A DNA stretch of 7,784 nucleotides from contig JAIELM010000106.1 of NCBI GenBank assembly GCA_019752975.1, forward strand, positions 1-7,784. The letters are read 5' to 3'. The notes beneath the pieces are model-generated. The model did not search any database. It was not told the origin of the DNA and saw only the letters and a program-made list of their open reading frames with translations. Position 1 is the first letter of the stretch; each line of letters starts with the position of its first letter. Positions 6,561 to 7,784 of this stretch are shown here, piece after piece. Position numbers and translations under genes: made by a program. Source of the DNA: Undibacterium sp. GTDB lineage: Bacteria; Pseudomonadota; Gammaproteobacteria; Burkholderiales; Burkholderiaceae_D.

Positions 6561-6595
6561 TTAAACTTCTTTTCATTGATTAAAAAGTAGTTTAA
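6561..6595. other. AT-rich inverted repeat (hairpin) between the two repeat clusters
   Basis: TTAAACTTCTTTT (6561-6573) pairs with AAAAGTAGTTTAA (6583-6595): 13 positions with one mismatch (T6568/T6588) around a 9-base loop. No oligo-T run follows on the plus strand, so an intrinsic terminator is unlikely. It could be a dimeric-regulator operator or a melting/bending element in the intergenic space. It is flanked by the 12-bp repeats on both sides. Confidence 0.6.
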
Positions 6596-6596
6596 G

Positions 6597-6632
6597 ATTC
6601 GCCAAAGGAGTCGCCAAAGGAGTCGTGAAATA
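6597..6632 (+). repeat. 12-bp direct repeats, proximal triplet (core TCGCCAAAGGAG)
   Basis: There are three consecutive 12-base units: ATTCGCCAAAGG (6597-6608), AGTCGCCAAAGG (6609-6620) and a degenerate AGTCGTGAAATA (6621-6632). The last unit runs into the TATACT box at 6631, so protein bound here would cover the -35 region and the edge of the -10 box of the Fic promoter. This suggests an operator, possibly for the Fic protein itself. The units also contain two copies of AAAGGAG (6604-6610, 6616-6622). Confidence 0.75.
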
Positions 6633-6636
6633 TACT
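6631..6636 (+). promoter_or_regulatory. Probable -10 box of the Fic gene promoter
   Basis: TATACT matches the -10 consensus at five of six positions. Transcription would start near 6643, about 17 bases before the ATG at 6660. At the standard distance upstream the -35 region is GAGTCG, a poor match inside the repeat array, so the promoter may be weak or activator-dependent. Confidence 0.4.
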
Positions 6637-6659
6637 CCAACCAAATTAAAATAACTGAT

Positions 6660-7784
6660 ATGTCAAAATATCCCTACCATAGCCCACATCAAATGACTCC
6701 TCTATTACCAGGGGAGTTAAAGTTCAATCTCTTGCGCCCATTGGCAGCCCAAGTGATTAGTGAAGCTAAAGAGTTAAGTGCTCAAGGTATGCCGCATTTG
6801 CGCAACTTATTGCGTGAAACTTTAAGGCCAATGAATTCGTTTTATACCAATAAAATCGAAGGCCAACATACCGAGCCTTTACTCATCGCTCGCGCGCTCA
6901 ATAAAGATTTTTCTAAAGAACCTGATGAAGCACGTAGGCAACGTATCGCCATCGCACATATACAAACCGAACGTTCAGGTGAAGCGGCTTATCCACTATT
7001 TAATGCCAAAACTTTTTTTTCACCACAGGTAGTACAAGCGATACATGCTCATCTGCATTCACAGTTAAGTTCTGAAGATTTGATTCAGACCTTTATTCAA
7101 AGTGGGACCCAAGAGCAAACTGAAATCGTCAAACCGGGGCAATGGCGAGAACATGGTGTAGTGGTCGGCAAACATATTGCTCCTGATCCTAATGCCATTC
7201 CTAGTTTGATGGAAGCATGGCAAGCTGCATACCAATACGCCGTCGCGGGTGAAAATGCGCTCATCGCACTCATGGCTGCACATCACCGCTTAACTTGGAT
7301 ACATCCCTTTATTGATGGTAATGGACGTAGTGCCCGCTTGCATACCCATTTAGGGCTAGCAGCTCTGGGTTTAACTCAAGGATTATGGTCACCCATGCGC
7401 GGTTTGGCACGCGCACAAAATGATTATTACCTTCATTTAGCTCAGGCCGATCAGCCACGTCAAGGTGACTATGATGGACGGGGTGTATTGAGTGAAAACG
7501 CTTTGGTAGCAAGTATAGAATTTCTTATGAAGGTGTGTTTAGATCAAATTCAATTCATGGGAACTATGCTAGATATGGGACATTTTGAAGCGCGGTTATG
7601 CCAATTATTAGCCGCCAGCGCGACCAAAGTAGCGACTAAAGCGTTAAAGCTAGAAGCTGCTGCTCCTCTGACTTATTTAGCCACAGTACCATCCTTAGAA
7701 CGCAATAAATTTAAAGGCATGATGGGTTTAGCTAGTCGTACTGCTGATCGGGTATTAGCTGACCTTTTTACGCTAGGCATCGTC
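6660..7784 (+). CDS. Fic family protein (probable AMP-transferase), class II, with C-terminal winged-helix-like segment; partial at right edge
   Basis: The frame is open from the ATG at 6660 to the window end (375 codons, no stop). The catalytic Fic motif is intact: HPFIDGNGRSAR at 215-226, with His215 as base, Asp219 as metal ligand, and the GNGR phosphate loop. An N-terminal inhibitory motif (S/T)xxxE(G/N) is present as T63-NKI-E67-G68, placing the protein among self-inhibited class II Fic proteins, in which the Glu blocks productive ATP binding. The flap region before the active site reads WREHGVVVGKHIAPDP (about 163-178). The last residues (LERNKFKGMMGLASRTADRV, then LADLFTLGIV) resemble the start of a winged helix-turn-helix. 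Known relatives transfer AMP to Ser, Thr or Tyr of target proteins; the target here is unknown. The ATG has no good Shine-Dalgarno sequence close by. Upstream iterons and the probable DNA-binding end suggest autoregulation, which is inference. Confidence 0.93.
   Translation, partial: MSKYPYHSPHQMTPLLPGELKFNLLRPLAAQVISEAKELSAQGMPHLRNLLRETLRPMNSFYTNKIEGQHTEPLLIARALNKDFSKEPDEARRQRIAIAHIQTERSGEAAYPLFNAKTFFSPQVVQAIHAHLHSQLSSEDLIQTFIQSGTQEQTEIVKPGQWREHGVVVGKHIAPDPNAIPSLMEAWQAAYQYAVAGENALIALMAAHHRLTWIHPFIDGNGRSARLHTHLGLAALGLTQGLWSPMRGLARAQNDYYLHLAQADQPRQGDYDGRGVLSENALVASIEFLMKVCLDQIQFMGTMLDMGHFEARLCQLLAASATKVATKALKLEAAAPLTYLATVPSLERNKFKGMMGLASRTADRVLADLFTLGIV

Noticed and set aside
6519..6632. CRISPR array
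   Set aside because: The repeat unit is only 12 bases, mostly contiguous without spacers, and there are no cas genes.
7065..7512. Two minus-strand open frames opposite the Fic gene
   Set aside because: They lie opposite the conserved Fic catalytic region and show no recognisable domain.

Overview
The window looks like a chromosomal segment of a moderate-GC member of the Pseudomonadota, probably gamma- or betaproteobacterial. The grounds are a YgeA-type racemase, a GAF-MshEN-PilB-type ATPase, ATG-dominated genes with partial Shine-Dalgarno sites, and a dispersed palindromic repeat of the 'CTGGATTCCCGC...GCGGGAA' kind common in proteobacterial intergenic DNA. No rRNA, tRNA, insertion sequence or CRISPR array is visible. 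The genus cannot be fixed from the sequence alone.

Layout. Positions 1-844 (minus strand): a two-gene unit, a GNAT acetyltransferase followed by an aspartate/glutamate racemase of the YgeA type, which is cut by the left edge; the two genes overlap at the stop/start codons. Positions 845-940: a divergent intergenic region. Positions 941-2242 (plus): an NRAMP-superfamily transporter whose metal-site motifs are changed in a way that argues against a classical Mn/Fe transporter and resembles the NRAMP-related Mg2+ transporters. Positions 2363-4711 (plus): a large ATPase joining an N-terminal GAF domain and an MshEN-like domain to a complete GspE/PilB motor with a tetracysteine zinc site, and no pilin or secretion genes beside it. 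Positions 4811-4903: a compound palindromic repeat. Positions 4948-6516 (plus): a pair of poorly characterised genes, a multi-pass membrane protein with a cytosolic SRPBCC (START-like) domain and a small thioredoxin-fold protein with a CxxS site, lying in the same frame and separated only by one stop codon and three sense codons. Positions 6519-6632: five copies of a 12-bp repeat (core TCGCCAAA) arranged 2+3 around an AT-rich hairpin. Positions 6660-7784 (plus): a Fic-family AMP-transferase with an N-terminal inhibitory motif and the beginning of a C-terminal winged-helix-like segment, cut by the right edge.

The genes do not form one pathway. The most interesting unit is at the right end, where 12-bp iterons sit directly against a -10-like box in front of a Fic gene that ends in a probable DNA-binding domain. 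This suggests a self-regulated Fic module. The membrane-SRPBCC/thioredoxin-like pair is the second item that established families do not explain well.
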